Part shown: positions 38,190 to 48,802 of the stretch, piece by piece
Numbering within the stretch: the first letter of the stretch is position 1
How the letters are laid out: every line of letters begins with the position of its first letter
NCBI GenBank assembly: GCA_023935145.1
Contig: CM043700.1
Coordinates: forward strand, 28,746,001-28,810,000
Reading direction: 5' to 3'
Origin: Bretschneidera sinensis
Taxonomy: Eukaryota; Streptophyta; Magnoliopsida; Brassicales; Akaniaceae
DNA: 64,000 nt
The notes under the pieces: generated by a model
The model's input: only the letters and a program-made list of their open reading frames with translations
Database searches by the model: none
Told to the model about the DNA's origin: nothing
Made by a program: the position numbers and the translations under genes

Positions 38190-40585
38190 ATGCACATCTC
38201 TGAATTGACTGTTGCTCACCAAGAATCAGAGATCCATTCCAAGGAAGATATTCGCTTTGGCAAGTCTCTCCAAGTCAGTATAATTCCATCTATTTCTCAA
38301 TCTCCTTGTAAACATTTTTTCTTTGTATATAGAAAAAGCCATTAATTAGCACGTTCATGTTAATCTTGTGCAGGAACTCAAAGATTTGCGCTCTCAGCTT
38401 CATTATGCTTCTGACTACTGTGAGGCAACGTTTTTGAATGCCAAACAGAAGCAAATGTGAGTTTTTTCTACACATTTTTTCAATCATTCGGTAAGTATTC
38501 TGCGCATGGGGCTTGGCTTCTTCAAATAACACATCCATTTTGAGAAATTTTTGGGTTTGTTTAGTTGTTAAAAACATTTTTTCAATTTTTATCTTCTTAG
38601 TAATATAATATTGCGAGGATCTAATGAGTAAATTGGGATTGAAATATGTTGCAGTGCGGTGGAGAGCACAAAAGAGTACATATGCATGGCTGTAGTTACT
38701 CTTGTTGATCATCTGGGCAACGTCTCAGCTAATCTTAATCAGTGCATTTCGGAGACTAATGAATTTTCTGAGGCTGAGCTTCGGATCAATTGCTTTAAAC
38801 AAGTCAGTATCTAGTGCTTCTAATTATCTTGCTGAGACTAATGCTTTTTACATCAACATTTCTATTAACTACTTTGACGATTTTAACTTGTAAAATACAG
38901 AGACTTCTCTCCTGCGAACAATATGTTCACAGCCTTGCACTAACTAAATTAAGGTTGAAAGGAATTTTGCCAAGACATCATCTGCGTTACTTATCACCAC
39001 GTAATTATTTATTAATCCTAATCTCAACCCTTTCTTTGTTTAATAAGAAAAATTCTTGCTAATTGATAGGATTGGATTCGAACTGAGCTTTTATCGAGCA
39101 GAGTTCGAGCTTGAAAATTTGATTTGATTAACTTATCGAATCGAGCTCCAACACCTTAGAGTTCAATTCGAAAGACTCTCGAATAATTCGATAAAGTATT
39201 ATCGAGTTCAAATTGAGCAAAGCTCGAGCCAATATTTATTAAAATTAGAGTATAAGCTCAAGCTTAAATTCGAATAGACAATTCCAGGTTCAAGCACAAG
39301 CTCGAGTTCGAGCTTGAATAAACTCGTTTGTTATCGAGCTTGAACTGAACTAAATTTGAGCAATCAAAAAATTTATCGAGCTCGAACTCGAGTTCAAATT
39401 TTAAGCTCGATTCAAACTCGAACCTGTTCATTTTGATTCGAGCCGAACTCGAACACTTTAATATTAGAGCTCGAATCGACTCGAGTCCACCTCTATTAAC
39501 AGAGATCTATATGTGCATTACTCACTTAATTCCTTTTTTATCTTCATTATTTTTTCTTGTTATTATTTTCTTTTTGTCACTCTTTAGTTCTCTTGTTTTC
39601 TTGATCAGAAATTGCAAGTGATGTTGAGAGATCAAATGAAGGTTCAAGGTAACATTAAATCCTGTATATACCTTCTTCATCAGACTAATTTTAAGCTGGT
39701 CAAAATATGCACATGAGAAGTTTTCATGACAAAAAGTAAAAAAAAATGTGAAAAGGTAACTTAGATTCTGAGTTCTATGGTAATTACTATAAACTTCTTG
39801 AATCAATGCAGGGATCCTGATTCTTCAAGCTCTACAAAAATCCTTGATAAGCTTGAACCTGACGCAGAAGATGCGCCACTTTTCTTGTCCACATGCACTG
39901 ACAAAACTTTTCCAGCTAAGAATCCATCACTTAGAAAAGCTGCGGTTGATAAAGGTGATTCTAATGAATTCAACACTAATCACCTCTCCCTAGGTGGCTA
40001 GATTGCAGTATTATTGGTACCCATCATTGGACATTTAGCACTTCCTAGGCTTTAATAGCAATATAGCATACTGAGGTTAAATTTAGTACTTACCTTCCTT
40101 TTAACTGTTGGTAATTTGTTGCTGTTGTCCAATTATATGGCTTTGTACAGTGCGGGCTGTTCACGATGGACTCTCAACTCTGTCAAACGGTTTAAATCCT
40201 ATATTTTATTTCCAGGTGAGTTGGCTTAATTAATACTATATAAACGTTGTTTGGGAATCTATTTTTTTATAATAAATTTGTTTTATTTTCATTTAAAGTG
40301 AGTTTTCAAACAACTTCCTAATATGACATATCTTTTTTGTGAAAAAAAAATTATTAATATCTTCTATAAATCTGTTTTGTGACCATACCTCAATTGCATG
40401 TAGAATACTTTTTTTTTTTTTTTCATTTCTCCTTTAATTTTTCCCGCATGTGCTGTTTTGTTCAGCAGGGTGGTACTCCAAAGCTTGGACGCGGCAGCTT
40501 GAGTAGAAGAAAATCACTATCAGTACAGGGCAGTGACATCTTATCGCTCATTCGACGAGCTAAGAGAAATACCATGAAAAACTAA
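38190..40585 (+). CDS. ABIL: ABI-like (ABIL) subunit of the SCAR/WAVE complex
   Basis: Eight exons: 38190-38273, 38374-38456, 38655-38802, 38901-39000, 39609-39648, 39812-39954, 40151-40215, 40469-40585. Total 780 nt, 259 aa, phases all close. The N-terminal half matches the Abi/HHR region of plant ABIL proteins: ELKDLRSQLHYASDYCE, then LVDHLGNVSANLNQ, then a CxQRLLSCEQYV-like segment ending RHHLRYLSP. The C-terminal half is low-complexity and basic (LGRGSLSRRKSLSV, LIRRAKRNTMKN), as in the family. ABIL proteins join the SCAR/WAVE complex, which activates ARP2/3-dependent actin nucleation in cell shape control. At 259 aa it is somewhat shorter than the Arabidopsis members I remember (about 300). 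The last intron ends in a CAGCAG tandem acceptor. Which ABIL paralogue it is cannot be decided. Confidence 0.85.
39060..39490. repeat. degenerate TCGAG/GAGCTCGA-rich repeat in ABIL intron 4
   Basis: Dense recurrence of TTCGAGCTTGA, TCGAGCTCGAACTCGAG and related pieces on both strands, a known look of plant repeat DNA with many self-complementary segments. Borders are approximate. Confidence 0.5.
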
Positions 40586-41340
40586 TGGCCTACCAGACTG
40601 ATTTTGGGTTCATGGCAATGCTTTCATCGGATAATTATTTGTATTCAAAATTTTCTGATGTTGAATGTAATCAGTGATTGGAATTATGTGCCCACACTTG
40701 ATTTTGCAAGTGAATCTGCCATGTCATTACATTCGCGCAAGACATTATCAATATTCACATTTGCTAAGGATAATTGGAAATTAATGAAATTCAACAGTAA
40801 GCTACGTCAACACGCTGATTAGGGTATGCAAATGGTCGATTAAAATTTTTTTTATCAATTATTTTTAATCGTTTTGATCAAATTTACTTAAGCATTTCGA
40901 CATTAATTGATCAAATTGATTTCGATAGGTACGGTCGGTTAATCAGTTAACCAATATTATTTATATAATTAAATTTTTTTAATTTATTATTTATTATATA
41001 TTTAATTTATACTTAATATTTTTTAGTTTATTATATTTTATACATATTATATTTATATTTAACAAATTATTAATATTAAATATTAACATTAATATTAATT
41101 AATTTTTTAATCGGTTAAATGGTCAAAACGGTTTTAAAAAATTAACCGTCAACTGATTGATTAACCGATATATATTATTTGGTTAACCATTTTAGTACCG
41201 ATTAACCAAAGTGTTTTAATCGAAATAGTTCAAAACTATAACGACTCATCCCGAGTTGGCAACCCTCCAAACGGTGTCGTCACGTTTTGAAATCTCAGCA
41301 TGACACATATATTCAATAATATAAAAAAACATACATCGAC

Positions 41341-41375
<35 letters not shown>

Positions 41376-42314
41376 GATATTAGTATATTAAATATATATG
41401 AATATCTACATTTTTTTTCTTCTTCATCCATTAGTACGAGGATGGATCACAAGACTTACAGATAATAACTCAATTTAAATCTCAACTAACAAATTTATCT
41501 GTCTTGTCCGCTACCTGAAATTATTTAACAATGAAGAGTGAGCTTCACAAGCTCAATGAACTAAACTTACTAGAAATACTCGATTTGTATACTTCAAGTT
41601 ATATTCAATCATTGTTAAATTAACATAATTAATCATCTATCTCTTATCGCATACTAATTCAATCATTTGTCAATCTCTTAATAAATAAATTATCAAGTTA
41701 TCCTCTTCCAATACATATATCTCATATATTTTATCAATTTAATTTTATCATAAGGCTCACATCATACAAACAATCGATTATATAATTCTTTATTATAAAA
41801 TTATTTCTATTTATTTATCATAAAAATTATCTTATTATGAGACTCATCTATCTATTAATCATTTAATAATCAAAATTGATTCTTTAGCATCTCAGTTATT
41901 AATAATAAATATTTAAAACAAATATAATGCATGAATTTATTTTTTTTTCTTTCTTTATCATCATATCATTTCATATTATTATCTAATAACGTCTTTCCAC
42001 ATGTCGACATGTTTTAGCCAGACTAACTACCTTCATGATCTTCGAGCCAGATCACTTGCTTTCCAGATATTCCCTTTTATGCATATAAACAATAATATGC
42101 AAGCAAACATACATCAAATCATTCAATTGAACTATCTTTTTCTCAAAATTATTATTTTTATCATATTTATTAAATTTTCTCCTCATATATCATATTAATT
42201 TTTCAATCATATTTTTCAGAAATTTCATATATCTTCTCAGCATATTTTTCATTAATCTATCATTTTTAAAATATAAATTCTTATATAATTAATTTTCAAC
42301 ATATTATTTAATTC
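40586..42314. other. AT-rich intergenic DNA between ABIL and the Sirevirus-like element
   Basis: 40830-41230 is rich in GGTTAACC/TCGGTTAATC inverted pieces that suggest a decayed foldback element. A (TA)n tract lies at 41345-41371. The rest, to the target duplication TTAAT at 42315-42319, is AT-rich with no gene seen. Confidence 0.5.
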
Positions 42315-42627
42315 TTAATTGTTGACCCTCGCCCGTATTTTAATGATGGCAAAACACAACTGTTATTTAACTAACATGTTTAAACTAAGTTGTATTAAGG
42401 ATCAAACACATTCAACCAAGGAACAAAGTGCAAAAACTCGAACCAAATCAAGTATCAAGTGAAGACTGAAGATCTAGTATAGGTCTTAAGGTTTAGAACC
42501 AATGTAAGTCTCACTCATACATTGTATTAGCTTGTTTAATGGCTCAAACACAAATGGTTTTTCTAAAACCATTAATTTTAAAATGTTTTTAATGAAAAAC
42601 AGAAGAAAAACTGGGTTGGAAGACAAC

Positions 42628-42892
42628 CCAGTCGACTGGGTACATATACCAGTCGACTGGTATATGGGTCAGAAGGTACCCAGTCGACTGGATGAATTAA
42701 CCCAGTCGACTGGTACTTTGACCAGTAATTTCCCAGTCGACTGGATGAATCAACCCAGTCGACTGGCACAATGGACAGAAAGTCCCCAGTCGACTGGATG
42801 ATATATACCAGTCGAGTGGATACCCAGAAGGTCTGAAAACGTATATTTTTCAAGTGAACCCAGTCGACTGGTATCTCGACCCAGTCGACTGG
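42628..42892. promoter_or_regulatory. array of ten 12-bp palindromes in the left LTR
   Basis: CCAGTCGACTGG starts at 42628, 42649, 42680, 42702, 42733, 42755, 42786, 42860 and 42881; one variant (CCAGTCGAGTGG) starts at 42808. Spacings are 21, 31, 22, 31, 22, 31, 22, 52 and 21 bp. The array ends 95 bp before the LTR TATA box, in the U3 part. The equivalent array in the right LTR is at 51603-51867. Palindrome clusters are, as I recall, reported from LTRs of maize Sireviruses, with a different motif. Confidence 0.95.
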
Positions 42893-42905
42893 TAGTTCAA
42901 AAATA

Positions 42906-42916
42906 TGACCGTTGGA
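42906..42916 (-). promoter_or_regulatory. MSA-like element (MYB3R site) in the LTR
   Basis: On the minus strand the sequence reads TCCAACGGTCA, a full match to the M-phase-specific activator consensus YCYAACGGYYA. A second AACGG core followed by CCA is at about 42966-42973 on the plus strand. The same site is in the right LTR at 51881-51891. G2/M-linked transcription is only an inference. Confidence 0.4.
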
Positions 42917-42987
42917 CTCCAAATCTGAACGTTTTAAAGTAAATCTTTTTCAAATTAAAGTCCAAAACGGCCATATTAATTGATTGC

Positions 42988-42995
42988 TATATAAA
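42988..42995 (+). promoter_or_regulatory. TATA box of the left LTR
   Basis: TATATAAA followed about 30 bp later by A-rich sequence near 43020, a plausible start of R. The equivalent in the right LTR is at 51963-51970. Confidence 0.65.
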
Positions 42996-43571
42996 CCCTC
43001 TCAGCAAAGCATTCAATAACAAGCAGCACATATTCAAAAAGAGTTGATCTCATATAATCAAGTTTTTATACTCTTGAAACACAAAAAGCTTTGAAATAAT
43101 CTTATTGAGCCATTTCTTCAAGCTTTACTTTGAAAGAGAGACATTTCTGTTGTAATAAGCTTTCATTTGTTGTCTCTCTACCTTTTACTTTACACCATCT
43201 TTGTAAAGGGATTACTTCCGAGAGGAAGGGGAAACTTCCGAAAGGAAGGGGATTTTTCGGTTTAAGCAATTCCTGTAAATTGCTTGTGTACGGTTTGTGC
43301 AACACCCGGCTAAGTTGTGCGACTAAGTTTTCTTAGTGGATTACTTCAAGGAGTTCCTTGAAGAGAGTGGACGTAGGGTCGGAACGAATCCGATATTGCC
43401 GAACCACTATAACTGTGTTTGCATCCTCTTTCCTTAAACTCTTTATTTACAGCTTTCTACTTGTATCAATTATTTGTTGCTTATCAGTTTTTATAAACTT
43501 GTATAAATTCCGCAAAAGTTTTTAAAAACCCAATTCACCCCCCCTCTTGGGTTGAAACCTCGAGCTACAAT

Positions 43572-43583
43572 TGGTATCAGAGC
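43572..43583 (+). other. primer binding site (tRNA-Met type)
   Basis: TGGTATCAGAGC two bases after the left LTR end, the normal copia primer site. Confidence 0.92.
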
Positions 43584-43624
43584 CTCGTTCTCTTTATAAG
43601 GCTTAAATTCCTAGAGTTGATCCA

Positions 43625-45679
43625 ATGGCAGCAAATAGCTACTCTGAGGGACACTCTTATACTAGACCTCCATTGTTCAATGGATCAAATTATAACTACT
43701 GGAAAAATAGAATGAAAATCTTCGTCGAAGGACAAGATTACAATCTATGGAGAATTATAGAAGAGGGACCTAAAATTCCCTCAAAAGAAATAGTTATTGG
43801 AGAGACTCTTCATACAATGCCTAAACTCAAAACTGAGTTTACTGACGAGGATTGTAGAACAATGTCTCTCAATAGCAGAGCAACAAGCATGCTACATTGT
43901 GCTTTAGATATTTCTGAATATAACAAAATATCTGCATGCGTTTCTGCTAAAGAAATATGGGACAAATTGCAAGTCACATATGAAGGAACAAGTGAAGTAA
44001 AAAAGTCTAAAATTTACATGCTAATTTCTGAATATGAATCTTTTAAGATGTCTCCTAATGAAACCATTTCTGAAATGCACTCACGATTTACTACTATTAT
44101 AAATAGTTTAAAATTGCTTGGCAAGAATATTGAGGAAGTTGAACTAACCAGAAAAATCTTAAGATCTCTACCTCCAGAATGGAAACCAAAGAGGACAGCC
44201 ATTCAAGAGGCCAAAAATCTTGACAAGCTTGATGTTGAGACGCTGCTTGGGTCATTATTGACATACGAGATGGAAGAAATGACTCCCATCGTCAATGATG
44301 ATGAGAAGAAGAAGAAGCAAATTGCTCTCAAAGCTTCTACGAGCAACAAAGAAAAGGAATTAGAACAAGAAGCAGAGAGCAGTGAAGAGGATGGTGAAAT
44401 GGCTTTAATCACCAGACGATTCCATAGGTTCTTGAAGAAAAGCAAGAAACCTTACTCAAAGGATCCCACCTCAAAAAGGGAACCACTTATGTGCTATGGC
44501 TGCAAGAAGCCAGGACATATAAAAGCTGACTGTCCAGTTTCAAGCAAACCATACAAGGGCTTCAAGAAGAAAGCTATGGTAGCAACTACCTGGAGCGATG
44601 ACGAAGAAGATGAGTCATCAGACAAAGAAATTGGATACGAAGAGATTGCCAACCTCTGTTTAATGGCAATCGATGATGAAAGTGAGGTAACATCTTCTCC
44701 CTCTTCAAAAAATAATATTGTTACTAGTAGTGAAGAATTACTAGAAGTCATAAATGAAATGCATGAAGAATTAAAGAAATTTGATTCTAGAAATTCTGTT
44801 CTTAAGAAAGAAGTATCATCTCTTTCTAAGGAAATGATAGTTCTTAGAGAAGAAAAAGAAAAATTATCATCTTTACTGTATAATTCGTCTCAAGATTTTC
44901 TTAAAGATGAAAATGAGAATTTGAAAAATAAAATTTCTGAATTAAACAGCACTGTATCTAGACTTATGCTTGGTAAAGAAAAACTTGATGAAGTGCTTTC
45001 TTCCCAAAGATTAAGTGGAGGAAAATCTGGTGTAGGATATTCTCCATTGGGAAAACAAAAAACAAAAGAGAGCTTATTCATGAAAGCCTCTTGTGTAGAT
45101 GGAGCTTCTACTTCGAAAGCTCCTAACCTTGTTAAAAGCACTCCCTTAATAAATCCGAGGAACTCTAGAAACTTAAATGATCATACTAAATTGAAGCATC
45201 CTAAAAATACTCATGCTTATTTGTATGCTCATTCTAGAAATGCTCATACACATCCTAGAAATAATCATCATGCTCATTCTAGGAACAATGTGTATAATCA
45301 AAGAATGCATTCTGCTCATCCTAGGAATCACCATCATGGCTATTCTAGAAATAACTTGCATACATATGCTAGCATGTATCCTAGAATGCATCATCGTTCA
45401 TTTTCTGGAAATGACATGCATTTTCATACCCCTTACCGTAGAATCATGTATCCTAGGAACTATCATCCTAAGGATTATAGGAATGCACATGTAAAATTTC
45501 CTAGAAATTACTATGACTATAATGCTAGGTATGTGCATCATCAACATGTTCATAGAGCACCATATATTGTTAAGAAAGTATGGGTCCCAAAAGGAACCGT
45601 ATTTTCAAGGACTAACCCCAAAGGACCCAAGAAATTTTGGGTACCTAAAAATGCTATCGTATATCCTTGTGTGATGTAG
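43625..45679 (+). CDS. gag: Sirevirus-like Gag, 684 aa
   Basis: The capsid-like first half starts PPLFNGSNYNYWKNRMKIF and includes the UBN2-type region (IWDKLQVTYEGTSEVKKSKI, LRSLPPEWKPKRTAI). The zinc knuckle CYGCKKPGHIKADC is at about residues 289-302. After it come an acidic segment (DDEEDESSDKE), a predicted coiled coil of about 100 residues (ELLEVINEMHEELKKF ... LNSTVSRLMLGKEKLDEVL), and a His/Arg/Asn-rich zone of HxRN repeats at about 520-620. The end is basic (KKVWVPKGTVF). A long C-terminal extension after the knuckle is typical of Sireviruses, where Gag has been reported to bind LC8-like proteins. It ends at TAG 45677-45679, in frame with pol. Confidence 0.93.
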   Translation: MAANSYSEGHSYTRPPLFNGSNYNYWKNRMKIFVEGQDYNLWRIIEEGPKIPSKEIVIGETLHTMPKLKTEFTDEDCRTMSLNSRATSMLHCALDISEYNKISACVSAKEIWDKLQVTYEGTSEVKKSKIYMLISEYESFKMSPNETISEMHSRFTTIINSLKLLGKNIEEVELTRKILRSLPPEWKPKRTAIQEAKNLDKLDVETLLGSLLTYEMEEMTPIVNDDEKKKKQIALKASTSNKEKELEQEAESSEEDGEMALITRRFHRFLKKSKKPYSKDPTSKREPLMCYGCKKPGHIKADCPVSSKPYKGFKKKAMVATTWSDDEEDESSDKEIGYEEIANLCLMAIDDESEVTSSPSSKNNIVTSSEELLEVINEMHEELKKFDSRNSVLKKEVSSLSKEMIVLREEKEKLSSLLYNSSQDFLKDENENLKNKISELNSTVSRLMLGKEKLDEVLSSQRLSGGKSGVGYSPLGKQKTKESLFMKASCVDGASTSKAPNLVKSTPLINPRNSRNLNDHTKLKHPKNTHAYLYAHSRNAHTHPRNNHHAHSRNNVYNQRMHSAHPRNHHHGYSRNNLHTYASMYPRMHHRSFSGNDMHFHTPYRRIMYPRNYHPKDYRNAHVKFPRNYYDYNARYVHHQHVHRAPYIVKKVWVPKGTVFSRTNPKGPKKFWVPKNAIVYPCVM

Positions 45680-48600
45680 ATTTGCCTTCATACCAAGGAG
45701 AAAGGTAACTGTTGGTACCTTGATAGCGGTTGCTCGAAGCATATGACCGGTGATAAAAGCGTATTCAAGGAGCTAACTCTAAGAGATGGTGGACTTGTGA
45801 CCATTGGAGACAATACTAAAATAAAGATCATCGGGCATGGAAAAGTCGGTAATGATTTCTCAACTTTAGATAATGTATTGCTAGTACAAGGCTTAAAGCC
45901 AAATTTACTTAGCATTAGTCAATTATGTGACAAAGGATATAAAGTCACATTTGAAACCTCTCATTGTCTAGTTATAGACATCAAGAGCAACAAGATCAAA
46001 TTCATTGGCCATAGACATGAAAATGTCTATATAGTTGATTTGAAATCCTTACATTCCAATAATGAAAAATGTTTTCCTGCTTTTAGTGAAAATCAATGGC
46101 TATGGCATAGAAGGCTTGGTCATGTAAATATGAACTTGCTAAAAATTGTTTCAAGAAAAGATTTAGTTATTGGTCTTCCTAAAATCAATTTTGAGAAAAA
46201 CAAAATTTGCAATGCTTGTCAAATGGGAAAACAATCAAGGATATCTTTCAAAGCAAAAAATGTTGTCTCAACTACTAGACCTTTGGAACTTTTGCATATG
46301 GACTTATTTGGTCCAATTAGTACCATTAGTCTAGGTGGCCATCAATATGCTCTTGTTATTGTTGATGACTATTCAAGATATACCTTTGTTATTTTTATTG
46401 CTTATAAGGATGAAGCTTTCAAAGGATTTGAAAAGTTTTGCAAAAAGGTACAAAATGAAAAAGGAATTTGTATTTCAAGCATAAGAAGTGATCATGGCAA
46501 AGAATTTGAAAATCAAAGCTTTTCAAAATTTTGTGATGAAAATGGAATTAATCACAACTTTTCAGCTCCTAGAACTCCTCAACAAAATGGAGTTGTTGAG
46601 AGGAAAAATAGAGTTCTAGAAGAATTTTCAAGAACAATGCTTTGTGAAAATAATTTACCAAAATATTTTTGGGCTGAAGCCGTGAATACTTCTTGCTATA
46701 TTTTAAATAGAATTTTGATAAGGCCCCTGCTTGATAAAACTCCTTATGAACTATGGAAAGGGAGAAAGCCAAATATTTCCTATTTTCGTGCCTTTGGTAG
46801 TAAGTGCTTCATCTTAAATAACAATAAAACTAACTTGGGTAAATTTGATTCCAAGACCGATGAAGGGATATTTTTAGGATATTCTACTACTAGTAAGGCT
46901 TATAGAGTTTTCAATAAGAGAACTCTAGTAGTAGAAGAATCTGTGCATGTAACTATTGATGAATCTAACCCAATGAGTAGTGGAGAAGTTTCCTTTAAAG
47001 ATGATGCAGATTTTATTCCAAGAATGGAAACTTCTACTCCCATTGTTGACCCAAAAGTGAGTTCTTCTCAAACAAATGAAGGGATGGCAACTCCAAATTT
47101 GGACCAACCATCCTCAAGTCAACAAGAGGAAAATCTACCCAAGGATTGGAGGTATGTAAATCATCATCCAATTGATCAAGTAATTGGTGATCCTTCACAA
47201 GGGGTAAGAACTCGCTCTTCCATTAGAAATATTTGTAATTTTGTAGCTTATTTGTCTCAAGTAGAACCTAAGACATTTATAGAAGCTGAAAAAGATAATG
47301 ATTGGATAATTGCAATGCAGGAAGAGATAAATCAATTTGAGAGAAACAATGTTTGGGAACTAGTTCCAAGACCTAAAGATCATTCAATTATTGGAACTAA
47401 ATGGGTATATAGAAATAAAATGGATGAAAATGGTATAGTAACTAGAAATAAGGCTAGACTAGTTGCTAAGGGATATAACCAAGAGGAAGGAATAGATTTT
47501 GATGAAACCTATGCTCCCGTAGCTAGATTAGAAGCTATTCGAATGTTATTAGCCTTTGCATGCTTTAATAAATTCAAGCTATTTCAAATGGATGTGAAAA
47601 GTGCCTTTTTAAATGGCTTTATAGAAGAAGAGGTTTATGTTGAACAACCTCTTGGTTTTGAAAACCCTAGTCTTCCAAATCATGTCTACAAGCTTTCTAA
47701 GGCTTTATATGGGCTGAAGCAAGCTCCAATGGCATGGTACGAAAGACTAAGCAAATTTTTGATTGATAATGATTTTGTAAGAGGAAAAATAGATACAACT
47801 CTCTTCACAAAAACTCACAAAAATGACACTTTGATAGTTCAAATATATGTTGATGATATTATATTTGGTGCTACTAATGAATCTATGTGTCAAGAGTTTG
47901 CAAAGTGCATGCAAGGTGAATTTGAAATGAGCATGATGGGAGAACTTACCTACTTCCTTGGACTGCAAATCAAGCAACTAAAAGGAGGTATCTTCATCAA
48001 TCAACAAAAGTACGTCAAAGATCTACTAAAGAGGTTCGGGATGGAAAGCTCAAAACCAATTGGAACACCTATGAGCACAACCACCAAACTTGATCTTGAT
48101 GAAGGAGGTAAAAATGCAGATTCTAAATATTATAGAAGCATGATAGGTGCTTTACTGTACTTGACTGCAAGTAGACCTGATATAATGTTCAGTGTATGCA
48201 TGTGCGCTAGATTTCAATCTAATCCTAAGGAATCACATGTAGTTGCAGTAAAAAGAATCCTTAGATATCTACAAGGGACCCAGACCATAGGATTATGGTA
48301 TTCTAGAGAATCATCTTTTGAGCTAGTAGGATATTCGGATGCTGATTTTGCTGGATGTAGGTTAGATAGAAAAAGCACAAGTGGAACATGCCAATTCTTA
48401 GGTGCTATGTTAACTTCTTGGTTCTCCAAGAAACAGAATTCAGTTGCACTATCAACCGCTGAGGCGGAATATGTAGCAGCTGGCAGTTGTTGTGCCCAAG
48501 TACTATGGATGAAACAACAACTAGAAGACTATGGCATGAGTCTAAAAAATATTCCTATATTTTGTGATAATACTAGTGCCATCAACCTAACCAAAAATCC

Positions 48601-48802
48601 TATTCAGCACTCTAGAACCAAGCATATAGAGATTAGACATCATTTCTTAAGAGACCATGCTCAAAAAGGTGATATAAGATTAGAATTTATACCTTCAGAA
48701 GATCAAATAGCTGATATTCTTACAAAACCCTTAAGTGAAGCTAGTTTTTGCAAAATAAGAAAGTTGATGGGATTGCTTGATTTTGATAAATTGAATGTTT
48801 GA
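45680..48802 (+). CDS. pol: Sirevirus-like Pol polyprotein, in frame with gag behind a TAG
   Basis: The frame continues directly after the gag stop. The first ATG is at 45743, but protease motif [14 protein letters not shown] lies before it (about 45712), so an ATG start would lose the active site. Domains in order: aspartic protease; GAG-pre-integrase ([19 protein letters not shown]); integrase core with D, D and E in [15 protein letters not shown] and GVVERKN; reverse transcriptase ([25 protein letters not shown], active site IYVDDIIFG); RNase H ([33 protein letters not shown]). It ends at TGA 48800-48802. No internal stop or frameshift is seen. Expression needs readthrough, reinitiation, or an undamaged ancestor; see findings. 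Confidence 0.94.
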   Translation: MCLHTKEKGNCWYLDSGCSKHMTGDKSVFKELTLRDGGLVTIGDNTKIKIIGHGKVGNDFSTLDNVLLVQGLKPNLLSISQLCDKGYKVTFETSHCLVIDIKSNKIKFIGHRHENVYIVDLKSLHSNNEKCFPAFSENQWLWHRRLGHVNMNLLKIVSRKDLVIGLPKINFEKNKICNACQMGKQSRISFKAKNVVSTTRPLELLHMDLFGPISTISLGGHQYALVIVDDYSRYTFVIFIAYKDEAFKGFEKFCKKVQNEKGICISSIRSDHGKEFENQSFSKFCDENGINHNFSAPRTPQQNGVVERKNRVLEEFSRTMLCENNLPKYFWAEAVNTSCYILNRILIRPLLDKTPYELWKGRKPNISYFRAFGSKCFILNNNKTNLGKFDSKTDEGIFLGYSTTSKAYRVFNKRTLVVEESVHVTIDESNPMSSGEVSFKDDADFIPRMETSTPIVDPKVSSSQTNEGMATPNLDQPSSSQQEENLPKDWRYVNHHPIDQVIGDPSQGVRTRSSIRNICNFVAYLSQVEPKTFIEAEKDNDWIIAMQEEINQFERNNVWELVPRPKDHSIIGTKWVYRNKMDENGIVTRNKARLVAKGYNQEEGIDFDETYAPVARLEAIRMLLAFACFNKFKLFQMDVKSAFLNGFIEEEVYVEQPLGFENPSLPNHVYKLSKALYGLKQAPMAWYERLSKFLIDNDFVRGKIDTTLFTKTHKNDTLIVQIYVDDIIFGATNESMCQEFAKCMQGEFEMSMMGELTYFLGLQIKQLKGGIFINQQKYVKDLLKRFGMESSKPIGTPMSTTTKLDLDEGGKNADSKYYRSMIGALLYLTASRPDIMFSVCMCARFQSNPKESHVVAVKRILRYLQGTQTIGLWYSRESSFELVGYSDADFAGCRLDRKSTSGTCQFLGAMLTSWFSKKQNSVALSTAEAEYVAAGSCCAQVLWMKQQLEDYGMSLKNIPIFCDNTSAINLTKNPIQHSRTKHIEIRHHFLRDHAQKGDIRLEFIPSEDQIADILTKPLSEASFCKIRKLMGLLDFDKLNV

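Larger units (their letters stand above)
42320..43569 (+). repeat. left LTR of the Sirevirus-like element
   Basis: 1250 bp, begins TGTTGACC and ends CTACA. It contains the palindrome array, an MSA-like site and a TATA box. Short ORFs here translate the palindrome array (recurring PVDW, QSTG and SRL) and are not genes. Confidence 0.95.

Noticed and set aside
42628..42892. CRISPR-like array (short repeats at regular intervals)
   Set aside because: Repeats are only 12 bp and perfectly palindromic, spacers are 9-19 bp and partly homologous, and the array sits in the LTR of a plant retrotransposon.
42532..42922. Overlapping ORFs of 89 and 114 aa in the LTR with recurring PVDW, QSTG and SRL
   Set aside because: They are translations of the palindromic array in both strands; a palindrome gives similar peptides in several frames. 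No independent coding evidence. The same holds for 51507-51897.
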